Shown here: positions 40,602 through 48,946 of the stretch, one piece after another
Layout: every line of letters begins with the position of its first letter
Position numbering within the stretch: the stretch's first letter is position 1
Made by a program: the position numbers and the translations under genes
The notes under the pieces: generated by a model
Seen by the model: only the letters and a program-made list of their open reading frames with translations
Databases searched by the model: none
What the model was told of the DNA's origin: nothing
Origin: Micromonospora solifontis
GTDB lineage: Bacteria; Actinomycetota; Actinomycetes; Mycobacteriales; Micromonosporaceae
Direction: 5' to 3'
DNA length: 64,000 bases
Assembly: GCF_003725545.1 (NCBI RefSeq)
Contig: NZ_RJLN01000001.1
Location: 1 to 64,000, forward strand

Positions 40602-40637
40602 GATGCCCTGACCAGCGGTCCTGCTGGTCAGGGCATC
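40602..40637 (-). terminator. Intrinsic terminator of tRNA-Thr
   Basis: GATGCCCTGACCAGC (40602-40616) pairs perfectly with GCTGGTCAGGGCATC (40623-40637) around a 6-nt loop. On the minus strand it lies 7 bp behind the tRNA and is followed by ATCATCTTTATCTA, a T-rich tail. Confidence 0.88.
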
Positions 40638-40643
40638 TCCCCG

Positions 40644-40717
40644 AGCCGCCTGACGGAATCGAACCGTCGACCTACGCATTACGAGTGCGTCGCTCTAGCC
40701 GACTGAGCTAAGGCGGC
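40644..40717 (-). tRNA. tRNA-Thr (anticodon CGT)
   Basis: The minus strand folds into a cloverleaf: acceptor stem GCCGCCT/AGGCGGC (40717-40711 and 40651-40645), D-arm AGCTCAGTCGG, anticodon stem ACGCA/TGCGT around loop CTCGTAA, and T-loop GGTTCGATTCC. Anticodon CGT (complement of 40681-40683) reads ACG threonine codons. CCA is not encoded. A frameshifted gene and other remnants lie on its 3' side, so it could be an integration site. Confidence 0.97.
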
Positions 40718-40728
40718 AACGATCGTCA

Positions 40729-40734
40729 AGTGTA
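40729..40734 (-). promoter_or_regulatory. Possible -10 box of tRNA-Thr
   Basis: TACACT on the minus strand lies 11 bp before the mature tRNA 5' end, a fitting position for a short-leader tRNA promoter. A -35 box is not clear. Confidence 0.35.
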
Positions 40735-40851
40735 CGGCACGGCCTGCCGGAAGCCGAACCGGATCCCCCCGCCCGGTGATCCGGACATCGGGGTGGTCCC
40801 GGTACGTTCCGGGGAGGGTGTTCGCGTTCCGGGAGGACTACCCTGCGGCGG

Positions 40852-42588
40852 GTGAGCGACGACCACGTGCCACCGCCGCAGTCGATCCCCGAGGCGCATC
40901 CCGGTGAGCGGGCCACCCGCCGGCCACGCAGCCTGGACCCCCTGGAGCTGGGGTTCACGCCGCGAAAGCCGGTGCCCTGGCTCGCGCCGCTGCTGCTGAT
41001 CCAGACCGGTCTACGGACCTTGCTGGCGATGCTGTTCGGGGCGTACCTGGACAAGCGGGAGTTGCAGAACGCCTTCGGGGACGGCACGTTCCGGCAGGTC
41101 GGGCCGGACGGCGGGCTGTGGCTGGACTACGTGGCCGACCTGGGCGACGGCTTCGACGCCACCTACTCGGTCGCGTACCTGCTGGCCCAGCCGGAGCTGG
41201 AGGTCGACGGGCATCGGCTGCCCCGGGCGCAGACCCTGGTGATGGGGGGCGACGAGGTCTACCCGTCGGCGTCCTACGCGGCGTACGAGGACCGCTGCAA
41301 GGGGCCGTACCAGGCGGCGCTGCCCGTGTCGCCGCCCGAGCGGCCGACGCTCTTCGCGGTCCCCGGCAACCATGACTGGTACGACGGTCTCACCGCGTTC
41401 CTACGGCTCTTCGTCCGCTCCCGGGACCGGCACTTCGCCGGCTGGGGCACCGGCCAGTCCCGCTCGTACTTCGCGATGGAACTGCCCGCCGACTGGTGGC
41501 TGCTCGGCCTCGACGACCAGTCCGGGTCGTACCTGGACGACCCGCAGCTCACCTACTTCGACGAGGTCGCCCGCAAGCTCACCCCACGCTCGAAGGTCAT
41601 CCTGGCGGTGCCGGCACCCACCTGGGTCAAGGCCGTCGACCACCCCACCGCGTACGACTCGATCGACTACTTCATCCGTACGATCATCGCCCCCACCGGC
41701 GCGCAGGTGCGGCTGCTGGTCTCCGGGGACCTGCACCACTACGCCCGCTACACCGGCCCGGAACGGCAGCTCATCACCTGCGGGGGCGGCGGCGCCTACC
41801 TGTACCCGACGCACGAGCTGCCGGAGCGGCTGGAGGTGCCGCCGCGCGACACGCTCGCCCGCCGCGCCAGCCGCACCCGCGAGTACGACCTCGCGGCCCG
41901 CTATCCGGACAAGGCCCGCTCGCGCCGCTACGGCTGGGGGATCTTCGCCCGGCTGCCGTTCCGCAACCCGGGCTTCACCACGCTGCTCGGCACCCTGCAC
42001 ACGCTGCTGATGCTGGCCATGGCCGGGGTGACGGCGAACCACGTCGGCACCGCCGAACAACGGCTGCTCAGCGTCCCGCTGGTGATCATGGTGGTGGTGG
42101 CCATGCTGGGCGCGGCATTCTTCGCCAAGCCGCCCAGCGCCGGGGGGAAACGGCACGCCCGGCACTGGATCCTCGGTGTCTCGCACGGCCTGGCCCAGGT
42201 GGCGCTGGCCGCCGCCGGCACCTGGCTCTGGCTCAAGCTGCCCTTCTACGACTGGCCCTGGCCGCTGCCGGCAGCCGCCGCGGCCGTGCTGTACGGCCCG
42301 GTGAGCGGCCTGGTCGCCAGCCAGCTCGTCGCGCTCTACCTGCTGGTGGCGGGCTCGTTCGGGGTGAACGTCAACGAGCTGTTCGCCGCGCAGGGCATCG
42401 AGGACTCGAAGGCGTTCCTCCGGTTCCGGTTCGATCCGGACGGCACGCTGACCATCTATCCGATCGCGGTCGACGAGGTCGCCCACGCCTGGCAGCTGAA
42501 CCCCGACCAGTCCCCCACCGCCTCCTGGATCCTCCCCAAAACCCCCCTAACCCCCCGCCTAGCCGAACCCCCCATCGTCCTCCGCTGA
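40852..42588 (+). CDS. Metallophosphoesterase with membrane domain
   Basis: A 578-residue protein with a calcineurin-like phosphoesterase domain (about 85-330) followed by a membrane part. Metal ligands: DLGDGFD (about 97-103), MGGDEVYP (about 127-134), VPGNHDWYDG (about 169-178) and SGDLHHYAR (about 297-305). A hydrophobic stretch at about 42-60 may be one N-terminal helix; at about 372-520 four to five further helices follow. The catalytic domain therefore sits at the membrane; a lipid or nucleotide headgroup is a plausible substrate but not shown. GTG at 40852 (SDDHVPPPQ start). Confidence 0.88.
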   Translation: MSDDHVPPPQSIPEAHPGERATRRPRSLDPLELGFTPRKPVPWLAPLLLIQTGLRTLLAMLFGAYLDKRELQNAFGDGTFRQVGPDGGLWLDYVADLGDGFDATYSVAYLLAQPELEVDGHRLPRAQTLVMGGDEVYPSASYAAYEDRCKGPYQAALPVSPPERPTLFAVPGNHDWYDGLTAFLRLFVRSRDRHFAGWGTGQSRSYFAMELPADWWLLGLDDQSGSYLDDPQLTYFDEVARKLTPRSKVILAVPAPTWVKAVDHPTAYDSIDYFIRTIIAPTGAQVRLLVSGDLHHYARYTGPERQLITCGGGGAYLYPTHELPERLEVPPRDTLARRASRTREYDLAARYPDKARSRRYGWGIFARLPFRNPGFTTLLGTLHTLLMLAMAGVTANHVGTAEQRLLSVPLVIMVVVAMLGAAFFAKPPSAGGKRHARHWILGVSHGLAQVALAAAGTWLWLKLPFYDWPWPLPAAAAAVLYGPVSGLVASQLVALYLLVAGSFGVNVNELFAAQGIEDSKAFLRFRFDPDGTLTIYPIAVDEVAHAWQLNPDQSPTASWILPKTPLTPRLAEPPIVLR

Positions 42589-42610
42589 CGGCCCAACCCC
42601 CCGACTTCCG

Positions 42611-42671
42611 GTTGATCATGGAGTTAGCGGCACCAGAGGAGATCCACTTCGCCGCTAACTCCATGATCAAC
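42611..42671. repeat. 21-bp perfect inverted repeat (dispersed palindrome type)
   Basis: Bases 42611-42631 (beginning GTTGATCATGGAGTTAGC) pair perfectly with 42651-42671 around a 19-nt loop. It separates the convergent phosphoesterase and RicT-like genes, so it may also terminate both. The core TTGATCATGGAGTTA is, from memory, very common between Micromonospora genes. Confidence 0.85.
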
Positions 42672-42677
42672 GCGCGG

Positions 42678-43532
42678 TCAGGGGGTGGGTGGTCGGGGGG
42701 TGTAGTGCTGGTCGTGGGCCTGGCGGGGGGCGCAGAGGGAGGCGCGGCTGCATGCGCAGCGGGAGCCGTCGGCGTCCAGGCGGACCGTGACCGAGTCCCT
42801 CGGCACGCTGTGGCCGACGACCTTGCCGTCGCCCTCGGGTGTGGAAACCCGGCTCCCGATCGCCGGGGCGGACTCCTGGAACCGCTGGTAGAGCGGGTGC
42901 TCGTACTTCAGGCAGCACATCAGCCGGCCGCAGGCGCCGGAGATGCGTAGTGGGTTGAGCGGCAGGTCCTGGTCCTTCGCCATCCGGATGGTGACCGGCT
43001 CGAAGTCGTTGAGGAAGGTGGCGCAGCACAGGTCGCGGCCGCAGGAGCCGATCCCGCCCTGCACCCGGGCCGAGTCCCGGGCGGAGAGCTGCCGCAGCTC
43101 GACCCGGCAGTGCAGCGTCGCCCCCAGGTCGCGGACCAGGGAGCGGAAGTCCACCCGGTGCGGCGCGGTGAAGTAGATGGTGGTGCGGTCGCTGCCGGTC
43201 TCCGGCGTGGCGAGGACGTGGTCGACGGCCACCACCTTCATCGGCAGCCCGTGCTCACGGATCAGCCGCTTGGCGGCGACCTTGGCGTCCGCCTTGCGCC
43301 GGCGCAGCAACTCGTCGCGGCGCAGGTCCTCCTCCTCGGCCAGCCCGGCCAGCCGGGGGAAACCGGCGGTGTCCTCGCTGACCCACTGCGCGGCCCACAC
43401 GCACTCGGCCACCTCGGGACCATCGTCGGTGGGCACCAGCACCTTGTCGCCCACCTGCGGGCGCAGCTCACCCGGGTCGAGGTAGTAGAGGCGCCCGTAC
43501 CGGTTGAAGCTGACCGCGCAGAGCATGCCCAT
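42678..43532 (-). CDS. PSP1/RicT (YaaT)-like regulatory iron-sulfur protein
   Basis: A 284-residue protein with the PSP1 C-terminal domain: YFTAPHRVDFRSLVRDLGAT (about 135-154), RVQGGIGSCGRDLCCATFLN (about 170-189) and ISGACGRLMCCLKYEHPLY (about 209-227). In Bacillus RicT, such Cys pairs hold an iron-sulfur cluster in the RicAFT complex that affects RNase Y and mRNA processing. The C-terminal Cys pattern (CACSRASLC) adds further ligands. ATG at 43532. It lies downstream of the tmk-holB operon on the same strand, as in many Gram-positives where yaaT follows holB. Confidence 0.9.
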   Translation of the reverse strand: MGMLCAVSFNRYGRLYYLDPGELRPQVGDKVLVPTDDGPEVAECVWAAQWVSEDTAGFPRLAGLAEEEDLRRDELLRRRKADAKVAAKRLIREHGLPMKVVAVDHVLATPETGSDRTTIYFTAPHRVDFRSLVRDLGATLHCRVELRQLSARDSARVQGGIGSCGRDLCCATFLNDFEPVTIRMAKDQDLPLNPLRISGACGRLMCCLKYEHPLYQRFQESAPAIGSRVSTPEGDGKVVGHSVPRDSVTVRLDADGSRCACSRASLCAPRQAHDQHYTPRPPTP

Positions 43533-43828
43533 GCTCTTCACCCTACGACCTTCGACCGGTTCCGGCCCGGCCGCCCGTCGCCGTCCGGTCACCCGGTGCA
43601 GCGATTCACGATTGTCGACTCGACCGAACCACATTCGCCCCGTCGTGCCGTTGTCCTCGCCCGGACGGCTGAAACATGAGCGAGTCGGAGGACAAACGGC
43701 GGCCGACCGCGTTGAGTGAAGGCAGACCTGCGGGGGGTGCAGGGGAAGGCCACGGCGTCGCCGCCGGAGCCCGGCCACGGCCGGTTCGGCGCGGCGCCGT
43801 GGCCCGTGTCGGGCTCCGGTAGACCGGG
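43533..43828. other. Intergenic region with terminator before ricT-like gene
   Basis: No gene is seen. The right part holds the operon-end hairpin (43764-43819); the left part should contain the ricT-like promoter on the minus strand, but no clear boxes stand out. Confidence 0.5.
43764..43819 (-). terminator. Long hairpin at the operon end
   Basis: CCGGAGCCCG (43764-43773) pairs with CGGGCTCCGG (43810-43819), and inside it GGCCACGGC pairs with GCCGTGGCC (43796-43804), with a small bulge. It starts 10 bp behind the stop of the 222-residue gene. Confidence 0.75.
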
Positions 43829-44497
43829 TCAGCGGCCGATCCGGGTGGCCCCGCCGAAGTGGGGCGCGCCGCGCGGCCGATCCCGCCAGGTCGTCTCCGC
43901 CAGATTCGGCGCCCACTGGCGCAGCAGGTTTTCCGCGCCGTCGTACGCCACGCCGATGACACCCAGCACCCGGGCGGCGATCTCGGCCGCCGCCAGTCCC
44001 GCGGCCTGCCCGGCGTCGACTCCGGGCCGGGTGGCGGCGTGCACGGTGACCGCCTCGGCCGAACGCAGCACGTCGGCCAGCGCCCGGGCCAGGGCGAGCC
44101 GGCTGCCCTCCACCCAGTCAGCCAGCGCGTCGGCGTAGCCGGCGGTCGACTCCAGCCGCCCGACCAGGCTCTCCGGCCCCTCGTCGAGGTGCCGGAGCAG
44201 CGCGCCGCGGGCCTCGTCGTACGCTGAGGCGGCCGGCCCGGACCAGGCGACCGGGTCGGCGAGCAGCGCGCAGGCGTCGTCGTACCCGCGGACGAGCTGG
44301 CGCACCGCGTGGCCGGCGTCGGCCAGCGGCGCCGGGTGCAGCTCGAGGAACTGGCCCACGGCCTCGCCGGGAAGCACCTGCAGGCGGCGCAGCAGCGGCC
44401 AGAGGCGGTGCCCCTCGGGGGCGCCGGCGGCGAGCAGCGTGTCGACCCGGGTGAGCAGGTCGAGCCCCGGTTCGGCGAGGCGGTCCAGGGCGTCCAT
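43829..44497 (-). CDS. Helical protein of unknown function, type VII secretion-like context
   Basis: A 222-residue, Ala/Leu-rich protein predicted almost entirely helical (LDRLAEPGLDLLTRVDTLLA, HAVRQLVRGYDDACALLADP, then WSGPAASAYDEARGALLRHL). WSGPAASAYDEA resembles the W-x-G helical turn of WXG100/EspC-like proteins. No signal peptide or membrane helix is seen. Its ATG shares one base with the stop of the gene before it, so the pair is coupled. Function unknown; a substrate or chaperone of a type VII-like system is possible. Confidence 0.6.
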   Translation of the reverse strand: MDALDRLAEPGLDLLTRVDTLLAAGAPEGHRLWPLLRRLQVLPGEAVGQFLELHPAPLADAGHAVRQLVRGYDDACALLADPVAWSGPAASAYDEARGALLRHLDEGPESLVGRLESTAGYADALADWVEGSRLALARALADVLRSAEAVTVHAATRPGVDAGQAAGLAAAEIAARVLGVIGVAYDGAENLLRQWAPNLAETTWRDRPRGAPHFGGATRIGR

Positions 44498-44802
44498 CAC
44501 GCCTCCCGGCGGAACCGGTGCCGGACGGACTCGTCGGTCGCCGCGTAGCGGTCGGCGGCGCTGCGCAGGGCGGCCGCGGCGGCGGCCAGCCGGGCGGCGG
44601 CCGCGCTGGCCTCGCGGGCCCGGTCCCCGGTGGCGGTGGTCCACTGCCGGTGCAGCGCGCGGCCGACCTCGCCGGGCCGGCCGGCCGCGTAGGTGCCGAA
44701 GGCGGGGTGGGCCGGGTCGGTGGCGGTCACGGTGCGGGACAGGGTGCCGAGGGCGAGGCTGGCCTCGTCGAGGCGCGCGGCCAGGGCGCGGAGGGTCTCC
44801 AT
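44497..44802 (-). CDS. Small EspC/WXG-like helical protein
   Basis: A 101-residue helical protein (METLRALAARLDEASLALGT, then PAHPAFGTYAAGRPGEVGRA). Size, helix-turn-helix layout and the central AFG-x-Y block resemble ESX-associated EspC/DUF2580 proteins, although a W-x-G motif is not present. It lies between the YbaB-like gene (2-bp gap) and the 222-residue gene (1-bp overlap). No ESX ATPase or membrane gene is in the window. Confidence 0.6.
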   Translation of the reverse strand: METLRALAARLDEASLALGTLSRTVTATDPAHPAFGTYAAGRPGEVGRALHRQWTTATGDRAREASAAAARLAAAAAALRSAADRYAATDESVRHRFRREA

Positions 44803-44803
44803 G

Positions 44804-45133
44804 TCAGGCTCCCGCCAGCGGCCGGTACGCCGCGAAGGTCTCGTTGTGCAGCTTCTCCCGGGCCCACTGGGCGGCGTCGGCGGCGGCGGTGACCGCGGCC
44901 TGCACCGAGCCGGCGACGTCGCGCGGGCTGCGCTGGTGCAGCGGGCCGAGGAACCGCACGTCGGTGATCCGGCCGCCGGCCGTCACCACCACCTCGACCA
45001 GCCCGTCCGGCGAACGGACGGTGACCTCGACCGTCGCCACCGCCTGGTCGAACTCGGCCTGGAGGGTCTCGATGCGCCGGTAGCGCCGCACCGCCTCCTC
45101 GATCCAGGCCTCGTCGATCTCCCCCCGCGGCAT
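44804..45133 (-). CDS. YbaB/EbfC-like small protein
   Basis: A 109-residue protein with the YbaB/EbfC layout: an N-terminal helix (EEAVRRYRRIETLQAEFDQA), a three-strand sheet (VATVEVTVRSPDGLVEVVVT, GGRITDVRF) and a C-terminal helix (DVAGSVQAAVTAAADAAQWA). True YbaB proteins bind DNA as dimers and are found next to dnaX/recR; here the gene sits behind holB with two helical genes, the arrangement seen with ESX-related YbaB-like proteins (EspL-like). ATG at 45133. Confidence 0.7.
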   Translation of the reverse strand: MPRGEIDEAWIEEAVRRYRRIETLQAEFDQAVATVEVTVRSPDGLVEVVVTAGGRITDVRFLGPLHQRSPRDVAGSVQAAVTAAADAAQWAREKLHNETFAAYRPLAGA

Positions 45134-45246
45134 CGGCGGTCTCCTCCCGGGCTGACCCCTCACTGAGCGTGCTGCCGCCGTTACTGCGGCACACCGGACC
45201 GTACCGCAGTCAACAACACCTGTCGATGCCCTGTGGATAAGGGGGC

Positions 45247-46575
45247 TCAGCCCTTCCACAGGGCGAGCATCATCGCCTCCACCGCGATCCGCGGCTTGAC
45301 GTTCGCCTCGATCGCCGCCCGGCACTCCAGCACGGCTTCCAGCCGGCGCAGCGCCCCGTCGGCGTCCCACCGCTGGGCGCCCGCCTCGGCCAGCGCCGCG
45401 GTGTCGGTGTGCACCGGGGCGACCGGTGCCCGCAGCGCCGTGGTCAGCGCGTCCCGGTAGAAGCCGGCGAGGTCGACCAGCGCCCGGTCGAGCGCGTCCC
45501 GCTGGGCCCGGGTGGCCCGCGACTTCTGCCGCTTCTCCAGGTCCTTGAGCTGGCCGGCGGCGCCGCGCATGGCACCCGCCGCGCCCCGGCCGGTGCCGCC
45601 CGCCCCGAGGGCGGTCTGCAGCGCCGTCCGCTCCGCCTCGTCGATCTCGGCGACCGACGCGGCGGCCTCCGCCTCGGCCGCCTCGATCAGCGCGGACGCG
45701 GCGTCGAACGCGGCGCCCACCCCGGTCAGCCGGCGCGGCACCGCGAGCACCGCGTCCCGGCGCTGCCGGGCCTCCGGGTCGCGGGCCAGCCGCCGGGCCC
45801 GGCCGACGTGTCCCTGCGCGGCCGCCGCGGCCCAGGCGGCCACGTCGGGCGCGATGCCGTCCCGGCGGACCAGCACCTCGGCCACCGCGCCGGCCGGCGG
45901 CTGCCGCAGCGGTACGACGCGGCAGCGCGACCGGATCGTCACCGAGATGTCGTCTGGGTGGGTGGACGGGGCGCAGAGCAGGAAGACGGTCCGCGGCGGC
46001 GGCTCCTCGATCGCCTTGAGCAGCGCGTTGCCGGCCGCCTCGGTGAGCCGGTCGGCGTCCTCGATGATGACGATCTGCCAGCGCCCGCCGGACGGCGTGC
46101 TGGCGGCCCGGAGCACCAGGGCGCGCATCTCCCCGACGCCGATGGAGAGCCCTTCGGGCACCACCAGCCGGACGTCGGCGTGCGTGCCGGTCATCGTGGT
46201 GTGGCAGCCGGGGCAGGTGCCGCAGCCGGTGCCGTGCACGCACTGCAACGCCGCGGCGAAGGCCCGGGCGGCGACCGAGCGGCCCGAGCCGGGCGGCCCG
46301 GTGAAGATCCAGGCGTGGGTCATCCCCGCCCCGGGCTCGCCGCTGGCCGTCGCCGCGGCCGGGGCGGCGCCCGCCGCTCCCGGGTCGGTGCTCGGCTCGT
46401 CGTCGAACTCGTCGGCGAGGGCGTCCAGTTCGTCGCCGACGTCGTCCCCGCCCGCGACCCGACCGGCGGGCGCAGCGGTGGCGGCACGCAGCAGGGCGTC
46501 GGCCGAGGCGGCGGCGCGGCGCAGCGTGGCCACCGCCTCGTCCTGCCCGACCAGGTCGGCGAAGACGTCCGCCAT
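45247..46575 (-). CDS. holB: DNA polymerase III delta' subunit
   Basis: A 442-residue clamp-loader subunit. VFADLVGQDEAVATLRRAAA at the start, P-loop-like IFTGPPGSGRSVAARAFAAA (about 89-108), zinc Cys cluster CVHGTGCGTCPGC (about 112-124), IIEDADRLTEAAGNALLKAI (about 168-187) and EEPPPRTVFLLCA with sensor-1 IRSRC. A 50-residue acidic, Ala-rich insertion (about 34-84) separates the first helix from the P-loop and is unusual for size. Its ATG overlaps the tmk stop by one base (TGATG), so translation is coupled. Confidence 0.93.
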   Translation of the reverse strand: MADVFADLVGQDEAVATLRRAAASADALLRAATAAPAGRVAGGDDVGDELDALADEFDDEPSTDPGAAGAAPAAATASGEPGAGMTHAWIFTGPPGSGRSVAARAFAAALQCVHGTGCGTCPGCHTTMTGTHADVRLVVPEGLSIGVGEMRALVLRAASTPSGGRWQIVIIEDADRLTEAAGNALLKAIEEPPPRTVFLLCAPSTHPDDISVTIRSRCRVVPLRQPPAGAVAEVLVRRDGIAPDVAAWAAAAAQGHVGRARRLARDPEARQRRDAVLAVPRRLTGVGAAFDAASALIEAAEAEAAASVAEIDEAERTALQTALGAGGTGRGAAGAMRGAAGQLKDLEKRQKSRATRAQRDALDRALVDLAGFYRDALTTALRAPVAPVHTDTAALAEAGAQRWDADGALRRLEAVLECRAAIEANVKPRIAVEAMMLALWKG

Positions 46576-48728
46576 CAGGTGGGGCGCTCCATGGTCACCA
46601 GTTCCGCGTCGGATAACTCCGGCTGGACCGTGGTGTCCGGGCCCTGAGCCGGGCGGGGGTGCACGATGCCCGCCGGGTCGACCAGGAACTCGTCCACCCG
46701 CCGGGCCACCGCCTCGGCGATCTCCTCGGCCGGCCGGGAGGCGTCGAGCACCAGGTAGCGCTTGGGGTCGGCGGCGGCCAGGTCGAGGAAGGCGTACCGG
46801 ACGCGCTCGTGGAACGCGATCGACTCGGCTTCCAGGCGGTCGGCGCCCTGGTTGCGGGACTCGACGCGGGACAGCCCGGTGTGCGGGTCGACGTCGAGGA
46901 GCACCACCAGGTCGGGCTTGAGCCCTCCGGTCGCCCACGAGGAGAGCCAGGAGACCTCCTGCACCGGCAGCGTACGGCCGGCCCCCTGGTAGGCCAGGGA
47001 CGAGTCGACGTACCGGTCGCTGACCACCACCGCGCCGCGGACCAGCGCCGGCCGGACCACGGTGGCGACGTGGTGCGCCCGGTCGGCCGCGTAGAGCAGC
47101 GCCTCGGCGCGCGCCGACGGGGCCTCGTCACCGGCGTTCTCCAGCACCAGCGAGCGGATCCGCTCGCCGACCGCGGTGGCGCCCGGCTCCCGGGTGACCA
47201 CCACGTCCCGGCCCTGCTCGCGGAGGCGGTCGGCGAGCGCGGCGAGCTGGGTGGACTTGCCGGCCCCCTCGCCGCCCTCGAAGACCACGAAGAGCCCGCT
47301 GGAGACGAAGTGCTCGGCCGGCATCAGCGGGCGGCCGCGGATCGAGCCCCACAGGTCGGCCAGGACCGGTACGCCCTTCTTGTCGTCCATCTGGCCGAAG
47401 GCGCTGATCCCGGCGAAGATGCCGGCCGCGCCGGCGACGAGCAGCAGCAGGCGGGTCGAGGAGACCGAGATGCCGAGGTCGGCGATGGTCAGCTTGCGCG
47501 AGCCGCCGACGCCGACCAGGAGGCTGCTGAGCGCGATGGCCAGGATCAGCACCAGCCGGGTGCCGATCTGCACCACCGCGAAGACCCGGCCGCGTACCTC
47601 GTCGGCGACCTCGCCGCCGAGCAGGGTGGTGCCGGCCAGGAAGGCCATGCCGGCGCCGGTGCCGACCAGGACCGCGCCGAGCATCGCCATGGAGAGGTGG
47701 ATGGCGAAGGCGAGCACCAGCACCGAGGCGCTGGCCAGCACGATGCTCATGCCGAACCAGCGCCGTCGGGACATGTCCCGGACGATCAGCGGGCCGGCCC
47801 CGATGCCGATCGCCAGGCCGATGAAGATCGCGCCGAAGAGCAGGAAGAACGCGGCGTCACCGGCGCCGAGCGAGGCGGCGAAGAACTTGGCCGTGCCGAC
47901 CACGATGCCGCCGCCGGCGAACGCGCCGAAGATGCCGAGCACCAGGCCCCGGACCAGCGGGGTCTGGCCGATGTACTTCCAGCCCTCGGTGAACTGGCGC
48001 AGCATGCTCTGCTCGGTGCGTTCCGCCTCGTCGGCGTGGGTCTGGCTGATCTCCTTGATCCCGACCGCCACCACGATGGCCGTGGCCAGCCGGGAGAACG
48101 CGTTCAACCAGAGCGCGAGCTGCGCCGGCTCGGCCCAGGACGGGATCACTCCGCCGGTGACCCCGCGAATGCTACGGTCCAGCACGGCCAGGCCGATCGC
48201 GGCGGCGATCGGGGTGAGGCCGTACGTGGTGATGAGGGTGAGCTGGTTGGCCGTCTCCAGCCGGGCGCGCGGGATGAGGTTGGGGACCGCGGCCTCCTTG
48301 GCCGGGATCCACATCAGGGTGATGGTCTCGATCAGGAAGGTCGCCACCAGCGCCCAGGTGACCACCATCCCGCCGCTGGCGCCGGTGAGGGCGACCAGTG
48401 GGATGGAGGCGAAGAGCAGGAAGCGCAGCACGTCGCAGATGACCATCGTCCAGCGCCGGTCGAACCGGTCGGCGAAGACGCCGGCCACCGGGCCGAGCAG
48501 CAGCGCCGGCAGCAGCCGGATCGCGATCGTGGTGCCGAAGGCGGCGCCCTTGGCGGTGTCGCCGGACACCTGCGAGGCGGCGAAGACGGAGGTGGCGAGC
48601 AGGCCGAGCCAGTCGCCGAAGGAGGCCGCGCCGAGCACGATCCAGAGCCGGCGGAACGGCCGGATGCGCAGCACCGAGCGGATGGCGGCGGCGCCGGACC
48701 GGTCGGCCTGCGCCCCGGACGACGACAC
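46575..48728 (-). CDS. tmk: dTMP kinase fused to an MFS-type membrane domain
   Basis: A 717-residue fusion. Residues about 20-455 form a major-facilitator-like domain of about 10-12 helices (FRRLWIVLGAASFGDWLGLL, GPVAGVFADRFDRRWTMVIC with the motif-A loop). Residues about 475-680 are thymidylate kinase: VVFEGGEGAGKSTQLAALAD (P-loop), VVTREPG, VVVSDRYVDSSLAYQGAGR and LLDVDPHTGLSR. The kinase makes dTDP for DNA synthesis and is normally essential; the purpose of the transporter part is unknown. The same fusion is known in Streptomyces. GTG at 48728; coupled to holB. Confidence 0.93.
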   Translation of the reverse strand: MSSSGAQADRSGAAAIRSVLRIRPFRRLWIVLGAASFGDWLGLLATSVFAASQVSGDTAKGAAFGTTIAIRLLPALLLGPVAGVFADRFDRRWTMVICDVLRFLLFASIPLVALTGASGGMVVTWALVATFLIETITLMWIPAKEAAVPNLIPRARLETANQLTLITTYGLTPIAAAIGLAVLDRSIRGVTGGVIPSWAEPAQLALWLNAFSRLATAIVVAVGIKEISQTHADEAERTEQSMLRQFTEGWKYIGQTPLVRGLVLGIFGAFAGGGIVVGTAKFFAASLGAGDAAFFLLFGAIFIGLAIGIGAGPLIVRDMSRRRWFGMSIVLASASVLVLAFAIHLSMAMLGAVLVGTGAGMAFLAGTTLLGGEVADEVRGRVFAVVQIGTRLVLILAIALSSLLVGVGGSRKLTIADLGISVSSTRLLLLVAGAAGIFAGISAFGQMDDKKGVPVLADLWGSIRGRPLMPAEHFVSSGLFVVFEGGEGAGKSTQLAALADRLREQGRDVVVTREPGATAVGERIRSLVLENAGDEAPSARAEALLYAADRAHHVATVVRPALVRGAVVVSDRYVDSSLAYQGAGRTLPVQEVSWLSSWATGGLKPDLVVLLDVDPHTGLSRVESRNQGADRLEAESIAFHERVRYAFLDLAAADPKRYLVLDASRPAEEIAEAVARRVDEFLVDPAGIVHPRPAQGPDTTVQPELSDAELVTMERPT

Positions 48729-48946
48729 GCCGGGCGACTCGCCGTTCTTCTGGCTTTCGATGGCCGTACCTCCACGTGCCGGCCCAGAGCTGGGCCTCTC
48801 CGGTGGAACACTCTAGTCGCGGCGAGAAGCGTCCCCCTCCGCGACATTCGCCTGCTCGCTGAGCCTAGGCCGCGGGAGCCGCCGACCGCAGCCCGGACAG
48901 ACGCGAGGGTATTTCGCATTGACGTCCAGACAGTTAGCGTGCAAAC

